NCBI GenBank assembly: GCA_028554645.1
Contig: JAQOOI010000073.1
Location: 620,001-684,000, forward strand
Length of the DNA stretch: 64,000 bases
From: Omphalotus guepiniiformis
Lineage: Eukaryota > Basidiomycota > Agaricomycetes > Agaricales > Omphalotaceae
Direction of reading: 5' to 3'
The position numbers were made by a program, and so were the translations under genes. The notes under the pieces are model-generated. The model ran no database searches. It saw nothing but the letters and a program-made list of their open reading frames with translations, and was not told the origin of the DNA. This document shows positions 11,190-23,156 of the stretch, piece by piece (position 1 is the first letter of the stretch; each line of letters begins with the position of its first letter).

Positions 11190-13742
11190 ATGGGAAGACG
11201 AAAAATCGAGATTCAACCTATAACAGTACGTTAGTCCTTTCTAATTTTCTTGTTGTTGGTGTCGGAAGATGTTGGAGTTTTTGAGTCACCCCCCCCTTTT
11301 TCCCGCTGCTTTGGCGTTTTTCCTCTCTTTTGTGTGGAGATTTGAGTAGGCTAATGAAGGGGTTATGTTCTTAGCACGAACGAAATCGTTCTGTCACCTT
11401 TTTAAAGGTATGCTGAGCCTTTTTTTGGCTATTTTTATAGCTGACTTGGTCTTGGCATCTCCATCTAAAATTATACTGGCGACTTTTTTTGCTTTTCAAT
11501 CCACTCTTTCCACTACATACCTCCACCTTACCCACCTTTAACCACGACCACAATGTCGACGACGACGACGCATATTTATGGACATCGTAGCGTAAGAATG
11601 GCTTGTTCAAGAAGGCATACGAGCTGGGTGTGCTGTGCAGCGTAGACGTCGCCGTGATTATCTTTGGTAAATGCCAAGTCCTTTTCCAAGCGAAATCCGT
11701 ACATGCTGAATACGTCTTTTACTTTTTCTCCTTGATCGAAGATGAGAAGCCAGGGCAACATCAAAAGTTGTATGAATACAGCTCGATGGATGTTAGGGAT
11801 ATTGTTAAACGTCATGTCCGAGTGTGTATATTGTTCCTTCACTACTCTGCAGTGATTTTGACATGCAGATAACATGCATAGTTCACCGGAGAGAAAGACT
11901 CGAAAGGACCGCACGATTTCTCTGGTGGTGCGAAGGCGGACGAAGGGGAAGAGGAGGAGGAAGAAGAGGATGATGATGCGGTAGCGAAACCTCCTGCGAA
12001 ACGAAAAGCAAGTGGGAAGGTTAAACCGGTGAACGAAGTTTCTTCGCCTATTGACCTTGACCTCGACGTAAGTTTCATCCATTCATAACGTTGAAGGCTC
12101 CTTGCTAATCGCCTGAAAAGACAACGGACGGCCCAATGAAAATCCCCACACCACCTCTACGCGGCGACATACGGAACCTCACACTCGACGCTAACACATC
12201 CTCATTTATAAACATGGCGTCTATATCCCGCATGCGCTCCCATTTATCCCCCAGACGCAGCCCGTCACCATCTCCACTGGACTCCTCGTCATCCTCCCGC
12301 CAGCACCCGGCGCTGCGCGATGGCATAGTGAGGATACCCGGCGCAGGGTCAAGGTCTTCCTCTCGTGCAGAGTTTGACTTCCATAGAAATTTTCATCACC
12401 TTGGAGCTGGAGTTCATGGATTCCCACCTCCACCTCCACCTCTACACTCTCACCACCATCAACAACCATCCTCAATGAATCCCTACGGATTCTCCTTCAT
12501 CCCAACACCCACTTCACCTGTTTCTTCATCAACAGCGGGAGGAGCGTATGGTACACCTAGCTCTCTCGATTTGATGACCGCCTCTGGTGGTTCGGGGACC
12601 TCATTGCCGCCGTTGGGTATGACCGCTGATGCGGATACCACTTTTGACGCGAGGTTGCTTTATCAACAGATGATGCTACGTCAACAGCAGCAACAGCGTT
12701 TGCAGCAGTTTCATCAGCATCACTCGCTCTCGCATTCACATTCTCATGCGAGTTCGCATTTGGGTTCGTCGGGGACAGGAGTAGGAGCTGGATCGGGACA
12801 GGGGTCTCAGCAACAGATTAGTGACCTTGCTGCGTTCCTTGATGCTCTTGACCCCCCGCGAGGTGCTGGTGCTGGTAGCTCTGCTAGGTCGAATGTCGCT
12901 GGGAGTGGGGGAGATCTTGGGTTGAGACTTGATTGGCCTGTTCATTCACAAGGACAGGGACACTCGCAAGGTATTTTCATTTTCACACTTATAGTGGGAC
13001 CTTATGCTGATTTCGCTCGAATTCTCTCTTTCCAACCTTATATGCGCTTCTTTACTCTGTGCCAGGTTTATCGAACACCTCAATACCCACACCCACATCA
13101 ACATCCCTATCCGGCGGCGGTGGACCATCCTCATCCTCTGACCCATCCTGGCTCGACTTTCTCTCAGGTACAACCTCCACATCCACATCTGCATCCGCAC
13201 GTATCGATGGAACGTCGTTCTCGTGGGAACGCAGCGGAGCGAATATTGATTTTGATCTAGCGGAGGTGTTTGGGAGTGTCGCTAGTGGAGGTGGTGGAGG
13301 CGTCGGAGGTACAGCAGGTGGAGGTGCGGGGACAGATAATACGTCCAGACCACGAAAACGTCCGAGGATTAATGTTGATATTGATGGTGAGGGTGATGTG
13401 GATGGTGACGTTGCCATTGACGTTGACCCTTCGTCGCGTGCTGCACCTCCTTCGCCTGCTTCACCACGGAGTGAAGCCGAGGCTGCGGGAGGGGGAGGGG
13501 GTGATAGTGGATCGGAGTATGAGCCTGAGCGGTCTGCGCATACAGGAGGTGGAGGTGGGGGCGGGAGGAATAAGACGAAGACGAAGGTGAAGAGTAAGGT
13601 GAAAGGTAAAGTTAGTGGCGCCGGGGGTACGGGAGGGAAGGTGAAGGAGAAAGAGAAAGAGAAAGAGAAAGAGAAGGGGCGTGTACGTGCGAAAGGCAGT
13701 AATACTTCTATGGCTGTTTCTGCTGGTGGTGGGGATCGGTGA
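11190..13742 (+). CDS. rlmA: MADS-box transcription factor of the MEF2/RlmA (Rlm1/Smp1) type
   Basis: Seven exons (11190-11225, 11375-11407, 11591-11666, 11742-11821, 11882-12067, 12121-12970, 13066-13742) join in phase to 645 residues. The MADS box starts at the first methionine: [11 protein letters not shown], then [11 protein letters not shown], then [16 protein letters not shown] and VDVAVIIF. The MGRRKI start with no N-terminal extension, plus a MEF2-like continuation ([18 protein letters not shown]), places it in the MEF2 rather than the SRF/MCM1 class. In fungi this class acts downstream of the cell-wall-integrity MAP kinase. The box itself is cut by three introns. Next comes an acidic run ([10 protein letters not shown]), basic PPAKRK, then long low-complexity Ser/Pro/His/Gln/Gly regions and a Lys-Glu repeat tail (13648-13676). 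Such tails usually hold activation and docking sites. The symbol is by class, not proven orthology. Confidence 0.9.
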
Positions 13743-14023
13743 GGTCATGCGATGCGATGCGGGAGCTAGGGAAAGCAGACATAAAAGTCTGATTTGGAGT
13801 AGAGTGGGGTTATTCATATCGACTCGCTTTTGACTTTCTGAGCAGGCTGAGCAGGCTCAGAGTTTTATTATATATGTATCTACGTCTTAACTTACATGTA
13901 CTATACCAACCCTGCTTTGCTACGGACAATATTTGTGTAGCAAATGGACCGGACGGTTTACGATTTATGGTTTACGGTTTATCGATTATATTCTGCTTTG
14001 ATTTTGTGTTTCTATTACTATTT

Positions 14024-14041
14024 CCTCTCTCTCTCTCTCTT
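14024..14041. repeat. (TC)n microsatellite
   Basis: A run of alternating CT dinucleotides inside a pyrimidine-rich 3' flank of the MADS-box gene. There is no coding context. Confidence 0.8.
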
Positions 14042-14619
14042 TGTCTGTTTTTTTACTCGTTTAACTCGTTGCTACTACTATTCGTATTTCATTGTCTATT
14101 ATATTCTTATTCATCTGGCTTACCCGGTTACTTGTTTATTGCTACGTGAATCAAAGGTTTTATGTTTCTTTCTTTTTCTTTTCCCTCTTGTGCCTCTTCG
14201 TAAATAATAGGTATGAGCTGCAGAAACGATAAAAAACTGCAAAATAAGGTGAGACACTAGATATAAATGTATGTATAGGAGCCAGTGCATGACCATCAAA
14301 AATTAGAAATAGTGCAAAGGTTGAGAATACATCGCCCGTAAAGAAACAACATTTGAACTCGAGTCCTAATCTCAACCCAGAGTGGAGTATCAGTCCAGAT
14401 GATGATCACTGTTGACCTTTGGGGCCCGCAGTCCCAATATGCTAATAGTAGAGAGTGACGACGAGCTGAGATGCCAGCCCATAAGTAGTGCAGCAAAATG
14501 TTGGTCAAAATGTAACATCATTCAAAGTTGGCACTTGAAGTCCCATAAAAGCATGCTACAGACCGTGGTGGTGATATTGCCAACAGCCCCCCCTCTTTCA
14601 CAACAATCTACACCTCAAG

Positions 14620-16073
14620 ATGACCCCAGAGGAAGATGCTATAGTTCTAGGTATAGGTGTTACCATACTGGGTCACACTATAGATTTATGTATATAAACA
14701 CTTTCATTCTGTATGAATTTTTGAATCTTGCTTTATACATATCTGACCATATTTTGATAGTTCCATTTATTATCCTTGCTTGCCTCATTGTAAGGACTCT
14801 TTGGCAAGTGGTAATGGAGAGTATGTAAGGCAATATTACTAATTTTTCTCTTTGTGACATGCAGGTATCAAGGACTCAAGAATTTACCACAGAAGATACT
14901 CTTTTCCCTCATATGTCTTTTATGTCTTCTATTTTCTGCAGATATAGCTCAGCTACTTGGTATAAACATCTATGAGTATCAAGAGTGGTTGATCAGAAAC
15001 CCCTCACTTTCTCTGGATAATCGAGTTGCAAAAGTAGATAGCCTGACACCAATACTAGCAATGTCTGATAGCTTCATAGCTACAATCAATGTGAGTCAAA
15101 TCTTCAGTTACATGCTCAATAATCTGAATATACACCTCACAAGATTCTTCTTGGTGATATAACTATTGCCTGGAGAGCATGAGTAGTGTGGCCTGGGAAT
15201 CTGTATATCAAGTTAGGCCTTATTTTTACTATGCTAGCTAATATTGGTAAGGTTGATTTTCTCAGATGAAAAAGTCTCACAAAGAATGCCTAGGGATGAA
15301 CATTGCAAGTGCTATACAACTTAATAATGCACTGGAGGAATATAAAGGGCTCAATATAGCCAGTCTTGCAATTAGCTTTGCAGTTAATATACTAGCAACA
15401 GGATTAATTTATATAAAGGCTTGGTAAGTTTCTTTTCTAAAAGTGGTTATCTTCCTTTAGAATTGTAGAAGCACTTACATGTTAACTCAGGCAGCATCAA
15501 AAACATCTCTCTGAGATTGGCAGAAAGAAGAAGACAGATGTTCAGAGGATTCTTGCACTCATTGTAGAATCAGGACTTGCCTATGGCTTTATACAGGTAG
15601 AGTGTTTTAGTTTACAGATGTCATAATCTGCTAATAGCCCACTTATATGGCTTATATCTAAATACTGTTGATATTGAATGAATCACCAGAGTCTGTATCT
15701 AGAAGCATCACTGCTTACTATCTCACAGCTGTTCTACAATCAATCTTTGATTGTTCTTCGGTATAGATTCACTACTGGCTGATATAAACTTCCACTAAAC
15801 ACAGACTCTACAGGTAATATATCCCATTGCAGTTATTGCCTTGGTGAAATTCAGGAGATCTCCTATTGATGAGGCTGATGTCATCTCTCTTTTTGGAAAA
15901 CAATAGAAGGCAAGCAGGCTCTACACCCACCACATTGCAGTTTGCAGAGGATTAGAAGAGATACTCATTTAGGTGATGATAATAATGATATTGAGCTCCA
16001 AAACCAGGATGAAGTTGCAGGGAGTAGTGGAGAAAGGACCATGAAGATGGAAGATATCAATGCTGAAGTGTGA
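14620..16073 (+). pseudogene. Decayed seven-transmembrane protein gene, copy 1
   Basis: The segment matches the copy at 17.35-18.84 kb exon by exon. It starts MTPEEDA and continues with hydrophobic exons separated by recognisable introns: YQGLKNLPQKILFSLICLLC, then LLGDITIAWRA-stop-VVWPGN, then GLNIASLAISFAVNILATGLIYIKAW, then IYPIAVIALVKFRRSPIDE. The D-x-T-I-A-W-R-A-W motif is characteristic of a large basidiomycete family of seven-helix membrane proteins of unknown ligand. At least two nonsense codons break it: TAA at 14695-14697 and TGA at 15180-15182, where the sister copy has TGG. The acidic C-terminal tail is out of frame after about 15900. It lies in DNA almost free of CpG. Confidence 0.75.
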
Positions 16074-17346
16074 AAAGTTGAAGAGGGTGTACTTGATGAC
16101 AGAATGGATAAATACAGTTACTGGTTCTATTGCTTCCACAGGGTTTGTATATACATTGTAGCACTGCTACTGGTACTAAGATTTAAATCTTGATGTTAAC
16201 TTACAGTCATTATATTTCTTGTGTGTTACTTTTAATTTATCTGCACTATGTGTAGTACTTTTAGTGTCTTTGCTTGTGCTGTATCCACTTGATGATTTGT
16301 ATCTGGCTAGAGATAATTACTAAGACTCAGAGAGAGTTGCACATATTACAAGCCCTTCAATGTCTATTACTGAAATTCAAAGACATTCAGGAAAAGATCA
16401 CCATGCTAAAGCTTGAAAGACATCTGTTCTCTGATATTTTTTGATTTAGAAAATGTGCATAATAATATGAATTTTAAAGCTGGAGCTTTGGTGTTTAATG
16501 ACATTATTCTATAGAAAACTTGAGGTAAGTGTTTAGATAAAGAACAGTATTTAATCTGAAAGCAGCAGAGGCCAGTGCAAAGAACCTTCTTGACTCAATA
16601 ATGACCTGCATTACACAGTCCCCAATACTGCCTTGGGACTGCGTACAGAAAGGTCTTTTTTGTTGTACCAAACCTCATATCACAGAACTAAATTCAAATA
16701 CAGATGTATTATACTTAGATTTTGTGTGCACACAGCCTGCATATAGACCTGTAGAGAGTTGAGATTATTGAGAAACTACAATTTGATGCAATGGCACATG
16801 AAATCATTCCATTGCCTCTGCAACTGCCATAGCACCTCGGACATCATTATGTTTTCAATACCAGAGCCATTTACATGAACATAGCCTAAAGACTGTTATG
16901 AGCTCTTCTCCTCCCATGTACTTACTATACTGAGATACTATCTATTCTGTGTAAACAGAGTTCTATTAGACGTAATTGATGATGCTCTGTGAAACCTCAA
17001 ATGTTATATGTTATATACTTTATGAGATACTGTGCTACAAATTTCTATCTACAGTGCCTGAACAGGAATTTCTAAACAGGTGATATCTGTTACTGCAATA
17101 GTATCTCACATCCCAGACTGATTATTAATGATGTAGTTCATTAATTGGGGCAATGTAAAATAAATTGTGATCTACTTAATGATGTACTTGGACTTGTGAG
17201 CTCACCTAACCTTAGATATCATCTCAACCAAGATACTCTTGTTTCCTTTGATAATTCAATTGAATCTCCAGTCTTTATAAGACAAACACATTGACAGTGG
17301 TAGGTAGTTGACAGCTCTTCTTTTTCATAACAATCCAAAGCTCAAG
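16074..17346. other. CpG-poor spacer between the two seven-helix copies
   Basis: No coding exon was recognised. Composition matches the flanking pseudogenes (A/T-rich, hardly any CpG, many TG and CA). Short duplicated phrases such as TTATTGAGAAACTA-like stretches do not build a gene. Confidence 0.4.
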
Positions 17347-18844
17347 ATGACACCAGAGGAAGATGATATACTTTTACAAATGGGTGTTACTATACTTGGT
17401 TTTACTACAGAGCTCTGTATGTATGCACTTTTATTAGGTATGGAGTTTCTAACCTGGCCTTATATGCATCTGACCATATTCTGATAGCTCCGTTCACTAT
17501 CCTTGCATGTCTCATTGCAAGGACTATTTGGCAAGTGGCAATATATTAGGTGAAGCAACATTACTAACTCTTGTCTTTGGGACATTTAGGCATCTAGGGC
17601 TTAAGGGTACACCAGGAAAGATACTCTTTGTCCTCACCTGTCTTTTATGTCTTCTATCTTTCATGGATCTAGCTGAGCTTCTTGGTCAAACAATTCTGCA
17701 GTATAAAGAGTGGTTCATCAAAAATTCCTCACTTTCTCTGGATGATCGATTTGAAAAAGCAGAAATTGTGAACCAACCACTGTATCTATTTGGTAACTTT
17801 ATAGCCACTTTCAATGTAAGCCAATTTCACTCAACTACATGCTTGATAATCTGAATATACACCAAACAAGGTTCTTCTTGGTGATATGACTATTGCTTGG
17901 AGAGCCTGGGTAGTGTGGCCTGGAAATCTTTGTATCAAGTTGGGCCTCATTCTGACTATGCTAGCTAATATTGGTAAGATTGGATTTCTTAGATAATAAA
18001 GTCTCACCAAGATTATACAGGGGTGAACTTTGCTGACGTCATTCTTCTGAGTGATGTAGACTTCATTGCAAGTTATAATGGGCTCAATATTGCCAGCTGT
18101 ACTGTCAGCTTTGGAGTCAATATATTTGGCACAGGACTGATTTATATCAAGGCTTGGCTAGTTCTTCTCATTCAGAACTGTAGGGATACTCATGTGTACA
18201 CTCAGGCAGCATAAAAAATCTCTTTCTGAGATTGGAAGAAAGCAGAAGACAGATGTTCAGAGAATTCTTGCACTCATTGTAGAATCAGGACTTGCCTATG
18301 GCTTTATACAGGTAAAGTAATCCAATACAGAGATGTCATTATTTGCTCATAGCCTGCTCAGATGGTCAATATATTGTTCTTATTGATAATGAATCAATTA
18401 CCAGACTCTGTATCTGGAAGCATTACTGCTTACTATTTTGAACAACTTCTGACAAGAATTGCTGACTGTTCCTCAGTATGTTACATATCTCATTTTAGAA
18501 GCTGTCACCACTGATCACATATCCCACAGATAATATATCCCATTGCAGTTATTGCCTTGGTAAAATTCAGAAGATCTCCCATTGATGATACAGTGACAGA
18601 GATGTCCTCTTTCTCCTTGGATCACAATAGAATGCAAGCTGGCAACTCTACACTCACAACATTGGAGTTTGCAGAGGGTACCAACCCAGTGTCTTCATAT
18701 GTCAATGAGGGGTCTTTGGTCAGAAGAAGTACTCATTCAGGTGATGATGAGGAAGGTATTGAGCTGCAAGATCTTGGTGAAGGAAGTAGTGGAACAAGGT
18801 TCATGGAGGTAGAGGAGATGAATGCTATGAATGCAGAAGTGTAG
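17347..18844 (+). pseudogene. Seven-transmembrane protein gene, copy 2 (probably inactive)
   Basis: Better preserved than copy 1. It begins MTPEEDDILLQMGVTILG (exon 1 17347-17437). Exon 2 from 17488 encodes PFTILACLIARTIWQVA. Later exons give HLGLKGTPGKILFVLTCLLC, LLGDMTIAWRAWVVWPGN, IASCTVSFGVNIFGTGLIYI, ALIVESGLAYGFIQ and a 90-residue polar tail ending NAEV. The tail is rich in Ser, Glu and Asp, as expected for a cytoplasmic end. The problem is exon 2. Before the only good donor (GTGAAG at 17550) the frame hits TAG at 17547-17549, and the phase needed by the next exon is not available. Either the donor has moved or the gene is dead. I call it a probable pseudogene; expression data could overturn this. 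Confidence 0.55.
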
Positions 18845-19468
18845 GGGCTGGATAGAGGGGTACTTATAGATGAGGTGCATTTTCTGTTTCTGTTTCTTCA
18901 GAACAGTTTTATGGAAACCTTGTCTGCTAATGATACCTGAATTTGAATCTTCTTGTTATAGTCATCATATTTATTGTGTGTTACTTTTATATATATCTGC
19001 ACTGTGTGTAGTCAATACTTTTAGTGTTCTTACCTGTGCTTCATCTATTTATTGGTTCAAAGATATTTAGAAAAATATGACTATGTTAAAGACATCCATA
19101 ATCTAATCATTGTTGGGCAGTAAGAGAAATCTGCATAACATATAAGTTGTAACTTAATGGGAGGAGCTTGGGTACATACCAGTCTGAGCACCTGCTGTCA
19201 TTGTTATTGTAAGTCCTGACACTATTTATCCTTCTTCTGCAGTGAAGAGACACTTGAAGCAACACAAAGATCGCAAGGCAAGCATAAATGGGCAGGCGGA
19301 TATCCGGCCCGTGAAGTCCCGGGACACGTCATCCAAACCTCATCACCTTCCACGCGTACCTCTGCTGAACATACATCCACCCCACTTGTATCCCTTCACT
19401 AAAACCATCGCCATTTCTTGTACGCAAACCTTCACGTCGCAACGAATAATCAAAACACAAGTCACTCT
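18845..19468. other. 3' flank of copy 2 and edge of the CpG-poor island
   Basis: No gene was recognised. CpG-poor DNA continues to about 19250. It then changes within a few tens of bases to CpG-containing sequence (GGCAGGCGGATATCCGGCCCG at about 19291), which forms the Derlin promoter and leader. Confidence 0.5.
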
Positions 19469-20432
19469 ATGGACGCCCTCATCGCAGAACTACGCAAAAT
19501 TCCGCCCGTCACGCGTTTTGCGTGCGTGTCGCTTGTAGCTGTAACAGTTCCAGTGCTGTTAAAGGTCGTGAGTCCGTATAAGATTTTGTATCGCTGGGAC
19601 TTGGTCGCGCGAAGATGGGAGGTGAGTACGTTGTGTTGTGCGTTTGAAGTGGGTGACTTACGTTGGGTTTTGTGTGTATAGGTGTGGAGATTGTGGACGA
19701 GTTTTTTCTTGGGGAGTGGAGGAATTGGGTTTTTATTTGAGTTGTCTATGTTTTAGTGAGTCATTTTGTTTTGTGATTGCTCTGCAAGCAAGGAAGAACA
19801 AGCATTCATATTGGGTTGTTACAGTCGTACATGCGACCAACTCGAATCTGGTCCCTACGCACACAAATCTGCCGACCTGGCCTGGCAACTTACACTAGCA
19901 TGCGCTTCAATTATCGTATGTCGTTTCTCCCATCCGCCTTTTCTGTATAAACTGACACTTCAAACAGGTGACAAGCATCCCAATGAATGGGATGCTCTTC
20001 TTCCGCCCCCTTCTCCTCTGCGTAACATACCTCTCCTCTTCCCTTGCACCTGCAGACGCACAGACATCTCTCTTCGGCCTTCTAACATTCCCAGTCAAAT
20101 ACACGCCGTATATGATGCTCGGGATGGATTTACTCATGGGCGGGCCAGCCGCAGCGGCGCAGTCATTACCTGGGGCCGTCGTCGGCCACTTATGGTGGTG
20201 GAGTTTATTTGGTAGCGGAGAGGGTGGTGCGGGTAATGGGGCGTTGCAAGGTTTCGCAACAGCTCCGAGATGGGTTGCGAGGTGGTTTGGGAATGGGAAT
20301 GCAGATACTAGTCGTGGAGTCAGAGTTGCTGGTGGTGTGCATGTTGTTCCACCGCGAGCTGCAGCTGCTTCCTCTGCGACAAGAAGTACGGGGTATAATT
20401 GGGGATCGGGGCAAAGGTTGGGGGATAGCTGA
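19469..20432 (+). CDS. DER1: Derlin (Der1-like ER membrane protein)
   Basis: Four exons (19469-19621, 19682-19755, 19789-19915, 19968-20432) encode 272 residues. The N-terminus has IPPVTRF, then RWEVWRLWTSFFLGSGG and a GFLFELSMFY segment, which follow the Derlin order (PPVTR, WR-x-x-TSFFFFG, hydrophobic loop). Several hydrophobic helices follow, including MLFFRPLLLCVTYLSSS and YMMLGMDLLMGG, then a conserved GHLWWW near the last helix. The remaining 75 residues are a flexible Gly/Ala/Arg tail, longer than in yeast Der1. Derlins are rhomboid-like pseudoproteases of the ER membrane that help move misfolded proteins out for degradation (ERAD). The gene converges on URA5, with 131 bases between the two stop codons. 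Confidence 0.87.
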
Positions 20433-20563
20433 TGGACGGCGAAGGTCTCACTAGGGTGTGTATGTAACGTCTACCTCCATTGCCCTTGAACAAGCTTTCT
20501 TATCAATTTCTTTACAGAATCAAGTCGTGTACATTACTTTTGATAAAAGATGCAATAAAAACA

Positions 20564-21335
20564 TCATTTTAGCCCATACTTGTCCCAATATTCTTTCATA
20601 CTGCCCAACTCGTCATTCATTGCGTTCTTCTCGAGCCACACCATCAAGTCCCTCATCTTCAAGATCGCCTTCACCCTTCCCTTTCCAAGTATACCCTCGA
20701 CTTCCTTCACCGTACTGCTAACCCCATCCTGCCCTACCTCCTCCCGGTCCAGACACTGCACGACCCCAACCACCTGTCCGCCTTCCTTCCTCACAAGCTC
20801 GATCGCAGCACGAACGGCTGTTCCGGCGGTCATGACATCGTCGAGAATCACGACGCGTTTGCCTTTGAGAGGTACGCCGACCATCATTCCTCCTTCACCG
20901 TGGTCCTTGGCCTCCTTACGATCGTACGCGAACCCGACGGAGACGTGATGTTGGGTGTACAACTGGAGCGCGGTCGTTGCTGCGAACGGGATTCCTTTGT
21001 ATGCTGGGCCGAAAAGGACGTCAAATTCGGGTACAGGTGATTCATCGGGGGACGAAGGAGGCTGTGATTGAGCATTGACAATCGTAGACGCAAATGCTGA
21101 GGATAGCGCGGTGAGAATTGGACCTGTAGATAAAAGTCCGGCGTTGAAAAAGTACGGAGAGATTCTGAGATGAATATATCCGATAATCCTTTGCTCAATC
21201 TTGCATCGTAGTTTAGCTTGTATAATAGACGCACCGGCCTGATTTGAGCTTGAATGAACCGAACTTTAGAGCTCCTATTGACATTGCCTGGTCTATTAGG
21301 TCGGTTTGGAATGTTTCGAGGGTTGGTGAGGACAT
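20564..21335 (-). CDS. URA5: Orotate phosphoribosyltransferase
   Basis: Two exons (21335-21235, 21164-20564) give 233 residues, the standard fungal length. The N-terminus LIDQAMSIGALKFGSFKLKSGR, then SPYFFNAGLL, is the OPRT signature for substrate binding. The PRPP loop is VVILDDVMTAGTAVR, with the two acidic residues that hold the phosphoribosyl pyrophosphate. GPAYKGIPFA and GFAYDRKEAKDHGEGG are the other two conserved blocks, and the latter is the flexible catalytic loop. The enzyme makes orotidine monophosphate from orotate and PRPP in the cytosol, the fifth step of UMP synthesis. Nothing odd was seen. Confidence 0.96.
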
Positions 21336-21894
21336 CGTAGTGGAGGTCTGAGAGGAGTCGGAGTTTAAAACACGAAAAACACTTGAACGATTCAGAACTA
21401 CCAGAACCAAACGTGAATCCACAATCGCACAGTAGATGCCTCAAGATGTGCACCGTATCCAAGACTCAGTTTCCATGTCGAACGTTCAACGTCGCTTTCC
21501 TCTTCGTGGTGCAAGATGAATGCCGTTTTCTTCAATCTCAAGAACGTGCTCAGGATGTACAAGTTCAATTCAACAGTCGAAATTCGAAGGAACCCACATT
21601 CAAGTACCTCGGGTAGCGAAGATTTGACATCGTTATCTTACCCCATATCGATAGCTTTGCTCCGAATTGGCCTATTCAATGCAAAGGTCATACGACGGTT
21701 GACAGGAAACCGGTAACATGATGGCCTGTTCATGATTGGAATCTGGAAAGCATATACATACGTGCGTCGAGCGATTACTCATTTATTCATGTAATTGAAT
21801 TATTTTTCTCTTTCACAGACTGATTCCTAATCTTCGCCGTATCGCGGCTGAATCATCACCCTAGAATGTATTCGTGGTTTCCGTCTATGCGTGG

Positions 21895-21903
21895 CATATA
21901 AAG
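21895..21903 (+). promoter_or_regulatory. TATA box of the flavin-reductase-like gene
   Basis: CATATAAAG lies 55 bases upstream of the start codon at 21954, a normal spacing for a fungal TATA-driven gene with a short leader. Confidence 0.5.
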
Positions 21904-21953
21904 CAAGATATCCTTAACCTCCAGCATCGAAGAAAACCATCTGTATTCCCAGC

Positions 21954-23156
21954 ATGTCTGCGACCTCTCAACCTCAAATCCACAGCACGACTATCCGACC
22001 GGATCTATTAGCAACTGCGGGCGATCTCCCTCTATTCAACAACGAATTGCAATATACACAACCTCCGAACCCGTCTTGGAAGTACGCGCAGAAGGTCGGC
22101 GAGGCATCACCGGAGGGAAAGGCGTGGGCGGATGGTGAAAAGCAGGGATGGACATCGATTGATGTTGCGGGGGAAGATTCAAGGTGTGAGCGGTATTTGG
22201 CAGGGGTGTTATATTTCTGTTGATGTTTATCCATTTAGGAGAGTATATGCGCTCCTTCTGAGCGGTATTCAACCACGACCTATCGCCTTCGTGTCTACTG
22301 TGTCTGAAGATGGAAAAGAGAACATTGCGCCTTTCAGGTACGTACCCTGGTATTGCACTCACCTGCATTGGTGCCATCGCGCTTGATGCTTATTTATTCA
22401 CAATCGCCTTTTCTAGTTTCTTTCAAGCGGTGAATAATTATCCAACACTTCAACCGCATTCGAAATTCCTACTCATCCTCGTAACAGGTCTGCCCATACC
22501 CACCTTTGATATCCTTCGCCTCGTACTGCGGCCCAGGTCAACGTCTTAAAGACACTCCAGCAAACATCAAGGTCAAGAATTGTATAATTTCGGTGAATAG
22601 TATGGCAGGTACTGATGAAAAATTACTCCGTACAGGCTACCAAGGAGTTCACAGTCAACATCGTCAGTGCTCCTTGGGTTGAACAAGCCAATATAGCGTC
22701 TATAGATACGCCTCCCGACGTATCCGAGTGGGAACTTACAGGACTTACGAAAGAACCAAGCGTACGTACCCTTTCAAAGGTCCTAACCCTCATCACACCC
22801 ATCGACCTGGTCCTCTGCATCTTACATAGACCCACGTCAAACCTCCCCGCGTAAAAGAGAGTGCTTTCAGCATGGAATGCACGCTCTTCCACATTTTCGA
22901 CGTTGTACATCCCGACACAGGCAATATAACATGCAACGTTACTTACGGCCTTATCAAGTACATCCACATGCGGAACGACGTTCTTAGTGAACAGGGACTC
23001 GTAGACCCAACGAAGATGAAGGCTGTAGCTCGGATGGGCGATATCTCGTATGGTGCGATTGGTTCTGCGTTTCGATTGCCGAGGATGTTTTGGGAGGAAG
23101 ATCGGGAGGAGATTGAGAGGGTTGTATCAGAAAGGAGTCGGGAGGGGAAGGTTTGA
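21954..23156 (+). CDS. Flavin-reductase-like (FMN-binding split-barrel) protein
   Basis: About six exons. After an N-terminal stretch of about 75 residues the conserved core appears: SGIQPRPIAFVSTVSEDG-KENIAPF, then SFFQA joined to PPLISFASY, then TKEFTVNIVS and ASIDTPPDVSEWELTGLT. The last exon gives VKESAFSMECTLFHIF and PVARMGD-type residues (AVARMGDISYG, then FRLPRMFWEE). These are the blocks of the fungal flavin-reductase-like family, which binds FMN and probably acts as a cytosolic oxidoreductase. One intron is ambiguous. The donor may be GTCAAG at 22572, giving the consensus-like ANIK-ATKEF, or GTGAAT at 22593, which adds seven residues; the first gives a normal 64-nt intron. The gene is otherwise intact. 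Confidence 0.85.

Noticed and set aside
13052..13817. Long minus-strand frames across the 3' half of the MADS-box gene
   Set aside because: Shadows of low-complexity coding sequence; the plus-strand frame joins to a clear MADS box.
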